Shown: positions 1 to 13,300, numbered from the stretch's first letter. The stretch: DNA of 64,000 nucleotides from Warburgia ugandensis (GCA_035236585.1 CP141127.1:74009495-74073494), one strand, 5' to 3'. Translations and numbers: made by a program. The notes: generated by a model not told the origin, from the sequence alone.

Positions 1-450
1 TATATATTAAAGGATGGTTATTGAAAAATCATCCTATATAGTTCTATATATAGGACAGTTTTTGAAAAACCATCCTATATACAGAACTATATAGGACGGT
101 TTTTGAGCAATCATCCTATATACAAATAAGTCTATAGGACAGTTTTGAATAATAGTCCTATATCCAGATAAGTATAGAGGATGGTTTTAATAACCATCCT
201 ATATAGTTCTATATATAGGACAACGGTCCTATATACAGATAAGTATATAGGACGTCTTTGAATAACCGTCCTATATAGTTCTATATATAGGACGGTTATT
301 CAAAAGCCATCCAATATACTTATAGATATAGGATGGTTTTTGAATAACCTTCCTATATACATACTAGTATATAGGACATTTTTTCAAAAACTATCCTATA
401 TTTTCTGAGAAATATGGGATGATTTTTCAATAACCATCCTATATTGCTTA
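1..450. repeat. Subterminal repeats, left (3') side of CACTA-A
   Basis: About a dozen alternating-orientation copies of a unit built on tataggacggtttttgaa and its complement follow each other. In CACTA elements such blocks bind the element's transposase near the ends. The block is cut by the window edge, and no TIR is visible here. Confidence 0.7.
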
Positions 451-744
451 TACTATCTTCATAAATCATGTGCTTATTTGTTCCTGCATCATATGAAGTT
501 TAACACTTCATTTGTGGAGACTACAAATCATTTTACACAATACATTCATGTACATCCAACATTCCACGTCGAACTTCTCCATACTTCTTAATGAAATAAA
601 GAAAACATATATAGACTTAATTTTTTTTTTTTAAAGGAACATATGCATCCAATGAGTAGAATGTAAATTATATATCAGTGATAAAATTAATACATGTTCA
701 ATAACATTAGATATCTATAAATTAAAAGTAAAAAAATATTCAGT
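451..744. other. AT-rich spacer between ORF2 and subterminal repeats
   Basis: No ORF or RNA gene is seen. By position this is the 3' untranslated and flanking part of the CACTA-A second gene. Confidence 0.5.
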
Positions 745-3395
745 CTATTCCATTTTGATGTCATCTACGTCTAATTTGGAGTAACTCTTGCTCTCCAAAT
801 CAACCTACAAGACAACAAATATCACATCAATGGGAAACATTATTATTGAAGTCATTTAAGAGATGTAGAAAACTATAAGAATGACGGTCAGTCAATTATC
901 TATACCTTTCTCAATTGGGAGATGGTAAATCCTTGTTGAATCAGAGTTCTCATATATCTGAGAACATAATACCCACACTCCCAATCAAATTGTTGTTTAG
1001 GATAGTGCATAATAAATTCAATAAATTATAAGGTTCAAATATCATATCTAATATAAGTCTATAGGTTATAGGGTTATACTAAAGAAGTAGTAAACCTTAT
1101 ACCTTGGCCCTTTTCCAAGTCAATTTTGTTGGATAGCTAATATTTTTCATCTCAACCCATTTATACCATGAACTGCACATATATAAATAAAAGCATTATA
1201 TATGAATAAAGGAGATATTTATTAGTTATCTAACTATTATAATGAATGAAATAAAAGTCAAACTACTTATTGATCAATTCCATCAATGCACCTCGAATGT
1301 GTGCTCCATAAGAATAAAAAAATGCAATTCCACCATGCACATCCAAAGCTAGCAACATCCAATGGGACCTATATACATTATATACATATTAAGTTTTATG
1401 TGGAATACTAACAAGACATGTAATAACTTACCTACTATTGTATAGAATCAGTAAGGCTTGGCCCTTGTCACAACCCAAGAACCCAGGCAAAGACCTACAT
1501 AAACTTAATGTCAAATACTTATGTTGTCCTATTAATAAGTAATATTAATCTGATTCTTAATAGAGTAATTGTAAGACATACTCAATGTAGACAATGAAGT
1601 GCATGTACTCTAGCTGAGCCATATTACATATGGCTAAGAAGTCCTCTTTCATGATTGAAACCTCCACAACATCGTGTGCAAGCACACTAGCCTTTATCCT
1701 TATAGAGCCAATTTCAATATCTTAGTTGATAAGTCTGTATAGTCCCCTTAGGAATGGAGGAGTGTTAGGTGGAACCTACACCTAATCCTTACACTGTAGA
1801 TGTAATTTTTCATAAATTAGTAAAGAATATATATATATATATATAAAGAGTTGAGGAGATTCAATTTTACACTAAAAATAGACAAATACCTAGGATGGGG
1901 CAATTGGTACATGACAATGGTATTTAAATGGCTCCTTATGCTTCTTTTACTTAACATTACAATGGTATTTAAAAATTTAGCTCATGCATTAAAATTATTA
2001 TTGAACATGATGTTGTAATACCATATACATACCTTGGAAATCATTGCTTTGATATACCTCTCTGCCAAGCTACATGATATCCAATTGTATACCCAACAGT
2101 GTGGATATCATCGGCTTCAAAAGGAAATGGTAGGCAGGCATCTGGTTGGATGGTAACAGTAATCCACACATGCTTAGCGTGTGGATGCATCAACTTGCCG
2201 TGAAGCATGATAGAAAATGCCTATACAGTGTAGCCACAGTGACATAGTTCTCAACTGTATGAAGTTGTAGCATGCATTGACCCACTTGTAAATCAGACAT
2301 CACCTATACATAAGAATAAATGAAGATTATTAATACATGAAAATGAAAAAAGGTAAGCATGACAATAAATACCTCCTTGATTGAGACATCTCCTTCAAAC
2401 TATTGCTCATCCATCTCCTCATTAGATGGAGTGCAGCTATTGTAAGATGGGGGTTGAGGAGAAACGTCTTGACCTGGACCTTTGAAAGCCCAAAGGTCCT
2501 TGTAGAAATAATTCCTTACCTTCACATATAGCTCATTCAACATACTCTCCTTCCATGCTTCCATGTCTTCTATTGGTGGATTTCTTCTAGTTTGTAAGAC
2601 TTTGGAAGGAATCACGCTGTGCCCTTAGCGCCTTACTTGGCCAGGGTGCTCCTCTTTGTTGCTCATAGCAATATACAGGATGTCCACCTTTGAAGCAGTG
2701 CTGCTTAGAGTCCCTGTAGTGCCACTTTCTTGGGTCAACTCTTCCTCCACATGTAATTAATAGAACACGATGATTTTCATATATATATATATATATATAT
2801 AATTTAAGAGATGCAAAAGATAGATAAGTAAAACCACTACAATTCTTAATGCAACGAAGACAACATTTTCATCAATAATGGTCCAAAGAATGGCATGATC
2901 GATGGAATCTGTGGTCCCAGCCTTGTTTTGTTGCCAATAGGGACATTACTTTAGAGTTAATGAAAAAATTAGGTATAGTTACATAGAGTTAAACTGTCAC
3001 AAATACTTCTTGTTCTTCTAACTGCGCGTAACCAATCCTAGAGAGGTGGTGTTACATATGATTGGTCGGACACACCATATGTCCTTTGACACGCTTTGCC
3101 TACACATCAAAGGAACAAGTAATGAAGCATAATGGACTTGAAAATTAAACAAATCAAGCTTTTAGCTACTTTGTAATTACCTCAAAATCTAAACTCAAGG
3201 ATGCTAATGATCCAACTCAGGGATACTTTGTAATTACCTTACTCTTGGTCAATGATGCTGGAATACAACTCAAGGAGTATATACAGTGTAGATATGTAAT
3301 TCCTTGCTAGATCACTCTTTCATTTCCTCCATTGTTCGCCAGCCCCATGTAGAGCATTCTTCTTATACTCATCAGAGATGTTGAAAGTAGACTAC
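745..3395 (-). pseudogene. CACTA-A second gene: Transposase_24 / DUF8039 / Ulp1-like protease
   Basis: Read on the minus strand, exon-like blocks match the CACTA-B gene at 60,781-63,672 in the same order. A GEQWRK block near 3,350 and a GYAQLEEQE block near 3,060 form a Transposase_24-like N-terminus. QPPSYNS lies near 2,440. A DUF8039-like stretch (LPFPFEADDIHTVGYTIGYH) lies near 2,110. The Ulp1/C48-type C-terminus has SHWMLLALDVHGG near 1,340 and the catalytic motif WECGYYVLRYMR near 960, with the Cys codon at 975-977. The last block, SYSKLDVDDIKME, ends at a stop at 745-747. Some blocks are interrupted by in-frame stops, and introns are likely between blocks. Known plant CACTA elements carry such Ulp1 ORFs, presumably SUMO or ubiquitin-like proteases of unproven role. 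The His and Cys of the protease are intact although the gene as a whole looks decayed. Exon borders are approximate. Confidence 0.65.
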
Positions 3396-3789
3396 AAAGT
3401 AAAAATAAATATTAGTCTATTAGAACTAAAACAAGATAAGGCACATGTCTCCATATCAGAACTAAAGCAAGCATTTGCAAACCTTTACCATCTCCCATAT
3501 TGCATCCTTTATTGATGGTGATACATATCTCCCATCAATAACTAAAAGTGGCACCATGCTTCTGACAATGCAACAAACAAAACTAGTGTAAGAATGTGCA
3601 TGACCACCTATCGTCTATCCTTTAGTGTTGAACTATACCATCTCTCTTATTCCCTTTGACTTTCTCTTAATAATATGCTCCATTCTTGTTGGCCTTCTAT
3701 ACTTTCTCTTAATGGGCATACTTATTCTACACTATTCTTCATGCTATTCACTCTCTTCATGTTCCATTTTTCCTACACAAATGAAAACA

Positions 3790-4800
3790 AGCCTAGAATC
3801 AGCATCCTATACAGTACAAAATGCATGGTAAAAACACATTAAGAAGCTACATTTTGCTTGCCTTGTTGAATGAAATATCAAAATCTAAGATATGGGTCTT
3901 CTTAAACTCAATGGAGGCTATCTAGAATGATCATAATCCAATGATTACAAGCATTACAGAAGCCCAAAATTAGCAACATATATAGTACAAAATGCATGGT
4001 AAAAATACAAATTCAAGCTACATTTTGCATGCATTGTTGAATGAAACATCAAAATCTAAGACATGGATCTTCTTATACTCAATGGAGGATATCTAGAATG
4101 ATCATAATCGAGTATTTACAAGCATTACAGAATCCCAAATCAGCATCATATACAGTACAAAATGCATGGTAAAAATGCAAATTCAAGCCATATTTTGCTT
4201 GCCTTGTTGAATGAAACATCAAAATCTAAGACAAGGGTCTTCTTAAACTCAACGGAGGCTATCTAGAATGATCATAATCTAGCATTTACAAGCATTACAG
4301 AAGCCCAAAATCAGCATCGTATACAATACAAAATGCATGGTAAAAATGCAAATTCAAGCTATATTTTGCATGGCTTGTTGAATGAAACATCAAAATTTAA
4401 GACATAGGTCTTCTTAAACTCAATGGAGGCTATCTGGAATAACCATAATCCAGCATTTACAAGCATTATAGAAGCCCAAAATCAATATCTTATATAGTAC
4501 AAAATGCATGGTAAAAATGCAAATTCAAGCTACATTTTGCATGCCTTATTGAATGAAACGTCAAAATCTAAGACATGGGTCTTCTTAAATTCAATGAAGG
4601 CTATCTAGCATGATCATAATCCAGCATTGAATGAAACGTCAAAATCTAAGACATGGGTCTTCTTAAACTCAATGGAGGCTATCTAGAATAATCATAATCC
4701 AGCATTTACGAGCATTACAGAAGCCCAAAATCAGCATGATATACAATCTTAAATGCATAGTAGAAACACATTTACAAAGATTATAATCAAGCATTTACAA
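3790..4800. repeat. Tandem array, 170-171 bp unit, about six copies
   Basis: The anchor word tacaaaatgcatggtaaaa starts at 3,815, 3,986, 4,156, 4,327 and 4,498, giving spacings of 171, 170, 171 and 171 bp. A sixth, internally deleted copy covers about 4,625-4,800. Copies differ by scattered substitutions. The array lies upstream of the CACTA-A second gene on its coding (minus) strand. The stretch 3,396-3,790 next to it shows no gene. Confidence 0.95.
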
Positions 4801-4859
4801 GGATTAGAGAAGTACAAAATCAAGAAATGAGAGAGATCCAACCTAATAAGAGAAAACTG

Positions 4860-5310
4860 ATCCTCTTTCTTCTTCCTCTCCTTGAGGGTTTTGGGGCTGA
4901 AAAATTCGAATGGGGGAAATGGGAGGGTGGGGGGGGAGGAGGGTTTTGAAAAATATTGTATGGGGGGAGGGGGTCACGATTTATCTCCTCTCCTCTCTTC
5001 TTCTTCTTCTTCTTCTTCTTCTTCTTCTTCTTCTTCTTCTTCTTCTTCTTCTTCTTCTTCTTCTTCTTCCCTTTTTCTCTCCTTCTCTCTATTTCTCCTC
5101 TCCTCTTCTGCTTCTTCTCCACACAGGGTTTTAGGGGTTTGGGTTTCAAAATTTTGAATGAGGAAAGCCAAGGGAAGGGCGGGCGTGATTTCACTCCTCC
5201 TACTCTCTTCTTCCTCTTTCTCTCCTTCTATCTCTTTCTCCTCTCCTCTTCTTCTCCTAAAAGGTTTGGGGGTTTAAAAGATTCGAATGGGGGAGAAAGG
5301 GGGTGGGATA
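4860..5310. repeat. Strand-asymmetric tract with (TTC)n at 4,997-5,069
   Basis: The core is an uninterrupted TTC microsatellite of about 24 units, flanked by pyrimidine-rich DNA on the right and G-rich segments. On the element's coding strand the core is polypurine (GAA)n. Long ORFs through it are low-complexity artefacts. It sits between the two CACTA-A genes, as does the G-rich tract in CACTA-B. Confidence 0.85.
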
Positions 5311-5317
5311 TGAGCTT

Positions 5318-5590
5318 AGAATATAGGATAATTTTTAAAAACCATCCTATATTTTGACAAAAAAATAAAATAATAAAGGACTTTTCTGTAGAAATGTCCT
5401 ATATTTAAGTGAATAAATGATAGTTCTGAAAACCACCCTATATGGACTTGAATATAGGATGCTTGTTTAAAATCATCACAATTTTAATAAACATGTCCTA
5501 TATTTTGATGAATATAGGGAGGTTATTTAAAAATTGTCTTATATTTTAATAATTATATAAGGCAGGTTTTAAGGAACCATGTTATATTAA
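5318..5590. repeat. Internal block of subterminal-type repeats in CACTA-A
   Basis: Units such as aatataggataatttttaaa with an inverted partner accatcctatatttt recur five or six times. The motif is that of the terminal block at 1-450, but degraded. The last copy (5,538-5,570) carries the cttatat/atataagg variant seen at the opposite end (15,170-15,497). The block lies between the two genes of the element. Confidence 0.7.
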
Positions 5591-5614
5591 TGATCAATTT
5601 GCACTCAAACATTT

Positions 5615-8600
5615 TATAACACACCTAACTTTTGTAATGAAATTGAATAAATAATGAAATTGAGAATTTCAAGAAAAAATCAGGTTGGAATATTAGGGCT
5701 AGTTAAAATGCACTTCTCATAGAAGTACAATCAAGTATAAGACATGTATAATTGAAAACATACTCAACGAACCCTTCAAAATATCTATAAGCACGACAAA
5801 TTTTGAATTTGGATGAAAAATCCTTATTTTTCTACATTTTTATGAACAAAAGGGTAAAATGGTAATTTTACTAATAATTGAGACCTAAGACATAAAAATT
5901 TAGAATGTAGTAAAAAATATGAATCCAATTCCACCAAGTACGATCAATTTTGAATTCATGAGAATAAACCCTATTTTTCTCTATAAAGGGCAAAATGGTC
6001 TTTTCACACCACGCAGGGCCCACAAGGGACCCACAAAGGAATCCAATAGCCAGAGCACGTGTAATTATGAGTCAAACCACTACCACCTACTAGTGGATAA
6101 GGAGGTGGTAGTAGGAATCCAATGAACATTGAATAATAAAAAGAATAAAACATAATAATTACATATAATCATGAAAAACACCCAAAATGCCAATAAATAC
6201 TTCAGAAAAAAAAATTTCCAAAAATGTTCAAAAAATTTATCACAAAATTCCCTAGCCCACTTCTAAAATCTTAGCTCAAAAATCCTCCCCTTCTCTCTCT
6301 TTTCTTTCTTCTTACACACACACACACGCACTCTCTCTCTTCTCTCTCTAATTGGAACAAGAGACCTAAATTTAATTAGGCACTCTATTCCAAGTCGAAT
6401 CTCACAAATCCCACCATCCATACAATCTTAGACTCCCTTATCTATAAACCCCCAAATCAATTTTGAGATCCAATAGTGAAATCCATGGAAAATCACAAAA
6501 CAAGGGACAATCGGGCCATATTATCATGAAAGGGTATTTTTCTCAAATTGGGCTTCAAATCTAAGTTGTTTCTCCAATTAGGTAGGTGGAACCACTTCCT
6601 AGACTTATTTAATGTTGATTTATGAAAATTTTATTTTCCTATAATTAGGCTTGGATTAAATTTTGGAAAAATAAAGTAAGAAACAGGTCCCTTCCTTATG
6701 GATGATGGAGGGCTCAGATGGAAAATCAGAGCTGTCCAATTGATCCAGAAGGGTCTAAAACCTCTCGTGTAGAAGTTTTAATAAATTTTATGGAGTATTG
6801 AGCCCTTATTCAAAAGGAATTGATTGGACGATCCAAGCGGATTGTTTGATCTTCCTCAAGAGGATCGGCTCTTTGGACGCTCTGTGGGACACTGCCCCAG
6901 GGGAACATGTCATGTGTGCTTCCCAGTGATGGGCACGCACCAACCCTTCTGCTGGACCTATCTGCTCCGCCTGATCAATCTGGGTTATTCGTTTCGCTGA
7001 GCCCAGATCAAATCTGGACCCCAGGAATGACTGTGAACTTCACAGTCCAAGTGTGGAGCTATCTGAACTCCAAATTTAGATCAGAAAGTTTCTATAGAAT
7101 CCTTGTCATGCATATTAGCCACTGAACTCATAATATTTATGTTTTCAATTGAATTTAATTGTGAAAATTATTAAAATCTGTTCCAATAGTGTTGGATTGT
7201 GATCAAGATTATTTCAAATTGGAGATCAGAACCAATTGATGGGTTTAGGAGGTCCCAAAACCTTAGGAAACATTATCACAATAAAATTTATAGGTTTCTA
7301 GATCAAGTAAATGAACAAAAACAGTAAGATTAAAATTCATCCTTAAAACAGGTCGAAATTTCAAAATCTCAATTCTGATCTCAATTTAACTCCAAATTGA
7401 GATAAAAAAGTTGGGTTGGATTCCTTATGATGAGTATAACCTACTGAACATAGAAATTTTCTATTTTGATGCATGTAAAATTTTGTTAATAAAGAAACGT
7501 GTTGCTAATTCTTATGATTAGTAAAATTTGGAATGATCAAACCATATAATTATGATCCATTGATGATCTTGTGACTTTAAAGCATGGAATCAATGGTTAT
7601 AAGTGACTGATCTATTTTTAATTAAGAGATCTAGCCTTAAAAATTAGTAAGATCCATAAAAAATGAATGATAATCTCCTTGATCAAGTTGATCAAGGATG
7701 ATTGGATAGTATGGATGTATTTTGATGATAATATGAAGTTAATATCATATGGAATTAAGGACTGGATGATGATGATGATTTGGGATTGATCAAGATCTAA
7801 ACCCTAAAAGGGATAAAAGATGAATAATGACCATTTGATCATGATGAATAGTGAAGGCATGTTAGATTTTCATTTGAATTATTAAATGCTTTTATCATTT
7901 ATTGCTTAGTAGATTTAATTGTAGATTTATTTATTTATTTATGCTTTAATATTTATGTTATGAAAATTACCTTGAAAATATAATTAAATGAAATTAGAGT
8001 TGAAAGAACATTTACATGAAATAAATGACATGGACTTAATGATAGTAAGCGATATAGTTAGTAGGACAATATAAGGGATATTATTTCCTTGGCCCAAATT
8101 AGGAGAATAATGAAACTCCATGAATGATATTTAAATGTTCATGGATTTAACTAAAATCAATTAGAAAGAGTACTTAGGGTTAAAATGCTCATAGGAACCC
8201 TATGAAAGGTTGAGTTAAGGTCACCCTAGTAGATGATGAACATGGTAGTTAAGGGGGTTATCTAATAGAGCCTTGCTCTTTCCCCACCTTCTGTTGACGT
8301 TTGTGAGGTCTAAATACCTCCTTACATGAGGATTGAAGTAACCACTTTGTGTTCAACCATTCATCTAGTAAGCCTTAGCCAATTTGACATAAGAGGAGCT
8401 ATCTATAGACTTAGGATGGAATAAGCTATCCTTAACCAGTAAAACATTAACTGGTTGAGTAATAATAATAAGAGCAGAAAAGGTTAGTAAATCATCTCAT
8501 CCTGATAAAAATTGTAAATAAGATAAAGAAGATCAAACAAGATCCAAGAGAGATCTTGAAGGATCACAGACAAAAAGATAAGAAATATAATATAGATTTT

Positions 8601-10207
8601 AGTATTATTCTATGATTTTACTTATAGTGTAGATTGTGAACTTAGAAGGTTTGAAACCTTGATCATATATGATTCAAGAAAAATTAGAGCATCGCTTATA
8701 GGAATACATACATGTATGGAGGAATAACTTGATATGTATGGTTTGACCTATGTATGAATCAAGATCATGATGGACAATAGGGAGTGAACACCACTCGAGA
8801 TCTGTGAATAAAGACCTTGACTCCACTTGGAGGTAGGTGGATGTACAAGAATATATTAAGGATTCATGTGTATACATACATAATCTTTTGTCTAGAATTA
8901 TAGACCTTCATAATATAAGTATGCTTAGTACCTTAGCATAATCATGATCCAATCACATGATCTAATTAAGTAAACTAACCCTATGATCTAATTCAACTAT
9001 CTAATGACCTAATTAAATGAGATGAAAGTAAGGAGATATGTGGACTAAGGAAACCCTAAGAATAAGGCATAGAAAATATTCCAGCTTTAGTTAAATAGAC
9101 ACATCGTCTGATATGTACAATGTATTTTACATACAAGCATGGTGGCTTGTGATTTTTTTTTACACAACCTTAAGATTGGGGATGCTATGCTAAGGAAGTT
9201 ATGAGCGTTTGGCCACCCGCTTTGTGAAACTTATATGATTGATACCATTCCCCAAGAGAGGCTAAATGTCAAGTGGGCAATAATAGGAAGGTCGCCACTG
9301 TGATAGCCATGGTCCTCCCCATGTGGACATGGATTTGTTATTTCCACAGTTGGTATCAGTGGATTATTATAAAGTTATCCGAGCGCGCTGTACAGATTGT
9401 GGCTGTGGCATAATAGTCCTTGAGTATTTTGCATTATGATGCACATATGATAAGTATAGAGTAATGCCATGGCATAATGAGATGCCACTACTTGAGTTCT
9501 TAGAAAGAAAAACCCCGTATGAGAATTGGATGAATATTAAGTCCCTAAGTGGGAGCCAAGGGAAGGAACAAGTTTTGAGCAATTTTCATTATTTTAACAA
9601 ATTTTTCCTATACTACAAAAATAACATATATACCCTTTGTTGAGAATACTCATGAGTAGATAACAATGATGGAATAATGACTGAGGTATGTATTCTTATA
9701 TTAGTGAAGTAGTATATTTTTGTATCCCCTACCAAGCATAGCTTGCTGAGATATTGTAAATGTTTGAATGTTTACAATATCTCAGATACAGGGAAGGAGA
9801 CTTAAGAAAGTAAAGCTTGAAGACTGAGGAGCTCAAGACAGTAGAAGACTTGAAGAAAATAATCAATTAGGGTATGTCCCTTGAAGACATGTATTTTCAT
9901 TTGAGAGCATTGTATTGTATTGAGAGTTTTTAATGTAAGGTGAGGTCTGAACTTTGGATTATGTAATTTGGACAATGGTTGTAATGATAATATAGGGGTT
10001 GTGTAAGAGTGAACTACTGGATGATTCCTAGAATTCAATAAAATTTTATTTAATACAAAATATCTATGTGTATTATGTATCTTAAGGTGAGACTTGGGTT
10101 TTGCTACAAACGAATTTAGAAGAAAAGAATTTTTGCTACATTGTTTGCGAAATTTTTTTACAATTAAGGTCCCTGCCTTTGAAAAATGTTTTACAAAATG
10201 TGTTACA
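5615..10207. mobile_element. Possible long LTR-derived insertion, noncoding
   Basis: No credible gene lies in these 4.6 kb. The left edge reads tataacacacctaac and the right edge ends gtgttaca, which would fit degenerate TGTAACAC...GTGTTACA LTR ends. The region 9,180-9,360 resembles in style the LTR at 53,059-55,675. No 5-bp target duplication is visible at these edges, so both limits and the identification are tentative. It separates the CACTA-A transposase gene from the central repeat block. Small features inside are a TC-rich tract near 6,290-6,350 and a perfect hairpin at 9,746-9,785. Confidence 0.35.
9746..9785. repeat. Perfect 15-bp inverted repeat, 10-nt loop
   Basis: CTGAGATATTGTAAA at 9,746-9,760 is exactly complementary to 9,771-9,785, separated by tgtttgaatg. 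It lies in the noncoding LTR-like insertion. There is no T-run, so it is not an evident terminator. Its role is unknown. Confidence 0.9.
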
Positions 10208-10389
10208 AAAACTCTTATATGAATTAAAGTAGTTTTAAAAATTACTTGAACCCTTAAAATCTTAAAATGCTTTGAGGTGCATAGGTTACCCCATGATTTA
10301 TTTCATTCATGTTTAACCAACAATTGATTAATTAAATCATTTTTTCATATATCACATTATACAAATACATGCATATTAATTTATTCTCT

Positions 10390-13300
10390 TATATACAATC
10401 AGATTCCACCCATGCACCCTCCTCACCAGCATCATGCACATAATCCATCTCACTCCATCCTATAAGATTGATTAATGGTATTGCTGTAGTGATTGAAGGG
10501 TAATCAATTACCATGTCACTTAAGTCGTCTTCATCATAGAAGTCCCTTGGAGAGGCTGATAAAATAGTTGACCATCTCATATCATGTCCATCTTGCACAT
10601 AAGATACTTATTTTGCTTGACATGTTAAAATAAACTGGTCATTTTGATAGCCAATTTTATTGAGGTCAACTAATGCCAAGCCAAGGGCATTGGTTCTTAT
10701 GCTATCTTTGTTGCATTCCACCCAATTGCACTTAAACACAGCCACAATTATACATGTATAATCCAGCTCCCATATCTCGCATATAACCCGTTAATAAGTA
10801 TTGTTAGCTATAATTAGGTTATTGTCCTTTGAACATGATAAGAAAGTGGCTTTCACAACTAAGCTAACACCACTACCTTGTTATGCTCTTAACTTATCAT
10901 GGCCTTTTGTGTGAATGTTGATATATTTAGTCGCAAGTGCACGGGCTATTGTAGTGTAGCTAATTAAAGTACGGGTCAATCCCACGGGGACCCAACCTAA
11001 AAAGTGGGAGTTTAAATAAATACTAATAATAAATAAATAAATAAATTACTAAAATTATTGGAATTAGAATCAAATTTCATATCTACTCAACTACTAAAAA
11101 TTATAGACTTATCAGTTCAAAAAGAAAGAGAATAAACCAAATAATATGAAAAAAACTACTTCCCTAGCTTAATCACTATCAATTTCTTCCAATCTAATCA
11201 TCTTGGAGTTTATCAACCTTCTTAAACATCTTCAACATGTCCTTGATTATAGATCTGACTGTTGGAATTGTTAGATTCCTCAAAATCTTAAAGATCTAGA
11301 GTAAATGGTAATTTTGGGATTTGAACGGTCTAGATCACTTTATAGATTTTAGATTAAAGATCAAAGATGTTAATTAAGTTCACGGATGTTCTAAGAATGA
11401 AATCTAGAAGTTAATTAAAAATCAGCTAAGAAACAGAGGAGAAATTGGAAGTTTTTGGTTGTTAAGACTAACCTGCTGATTGGGTTAAGCCTTAATCAAT
11501 CTGGCTTGGATTGGATTGTTCCTGGATAAGCAAAACACAAAAAAAAAATAAAACTGGAATAGAATGGGACACAGATGTAATTAAAGAGTACAGAAATGAG
11601 ATTTGAATTATTGTCTGATGTTCAATTCTGGAATTTAAGGAAAACTAGTTTAAAATGAAAATGAAAACAAAAACCTGATGAGGAAGCTGGAGGAGGGGAT
11701 GGAGGAAAGGAAGAAGAAGGGAGAAGAGGAATAGAGAAAAACTCAGTCTAGGTTTTCTTACTCTGAGCCATCCGAGCCATGAAGGAAAGAATCTGTTGAT
11801 CAGATTGCTCGTGTTGGGCTGGTGACTGGAAAATCTGGACTTGCCAGATGGGTTTTGTCTACCTCTAGAAAACCTGAAGATGACATTGGTGAAAGTTGAA
11901 TGGAGCAAGGATAGTAGAGAAAAGGAAGAGAGGGAGATTTGAGAAGCGCAACAGAGTTTGTGATGCAACGGTGAGTAGAGATGAGTAGTCCGATGCATCT
12001 TGGGTAGAGGGGGGAAGAGGCGTGGTGGAGGCTTAGTGCGATGCAACCTCTGGTGCATTGGATAGAGAGGGGGACAATGATTCAGAGAGAGGTGATTGAT
12101 GGAGAGAATTGGATGAGGAACAGAGAGAGACCAAGCTAAATATTGCAAATTTGAACATTAGATGATCTAATTGAAAGCTAAATTAGGGGTAGTTTGACCA
12201 AAATTGAACACTTAACAGTGTAAGCAAAATTGAAAGCTAAATATTGCATATACAGAATATTTATTACTTCTGGTCGAGGTCCCATTGCCATCCAACCCAA
12301 GCATTCAGAAATATTATGACTTGGAACATCTCTCTCATCTAAAACTTGTATTATTATATATTAATTAAAATGATATATGTGCATATATATACTATATATA
12401 TTATATTTATTAATTAATTCATTCATTCATCATATAACACTATTTAATTTAATTTAATACCTTCTCATGAAGCCAAGTCATGAAGGAATGACAATGCTCA
12501 TCTTGCAACCACTTCTCTTTCCATGCATCTTTTTTATACCTATCTTTTAGGAAATCCATATGCATACTACATAATGATCAAGGATGAAAATTATATAATC
12601 AACATGCCTGATGTTAAAATTCAATAATCTCAATGATTCAATTAATTAATGTCAAAGAAACCACCAAAGAGAGAAAATTAATTACATACTCAATGTATAG
12701 TTGAACTTCATCATTATTAATATTCCACAAGACATAAAGGTGTTCTTGCCCACGTTCCTTACTATTAATGGCCAATGCACGACCACTGGATAGAGGTTCA
12801 CTAACTCTTAGATCAATTAATGAACCTAAATGTTTCTTTCTTAGTATTTCAATAGCATCCACTCCTAATAAATACTCAGTGCAAAACTCAACCGCTTCTT
12901 CTGCAATGTAGCATTTGGTAATACACCCCTTTGGCTTATTATGATTTTATACATACCTTTTTAACACCTTCATGTACCTTTCAAATGGGTACATCCATCG
13001 CAAATAAACATGTCCACATAACCTAACCTCGTCAATGAGGTGCACTATTAAGGGTACCATGACATTAAAGAAGGATGGTAGAAAGATTGTCTCAAGCTCA
13101 CGTAAAGTTGTCACTAAATGCTCTTGGATTTCTTATAATTTAGAAGTATCCACCACCTTCTTACACAAAGTATTAAAGAAGTAATAGAATTTAGTAATAG
13201 ATCCTCTAACTTTACCTGGCAGCAGTGAACGCATTGCTACAGACAGAAGTTGTTGCATCAATGCATGACAATCATGAAACTTCATCCCCAATAGTTTTAG

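Noticed and set aside
1-450. CRISPR-like appearance of regularly spaced repeats
   Set aside because: Repeats alternate in orientation with variable spacing and lie at a transposon end in plant DNA; they are CACTA subterminal repeats.
3790-4800. Centromere satellite
   Set aside because: Only about six units, and they lie within a transposon; the unit length alone is not evidence of a centromere.
4820-5357. Several ORFs across the TTC tract, including poly-Ser, poly-Phe, poly-Leu, poly-Glu and poly-Lys frames
   Set aside because: They are created by the microsatellite in all frames and have no domain or homologue.
11645-12148. 167-codon minus ORF rich in Leu, Pro, His and Ser
   Set aside because: It lies in an LTR-like noncoding insertion and shows no recognisable domain.
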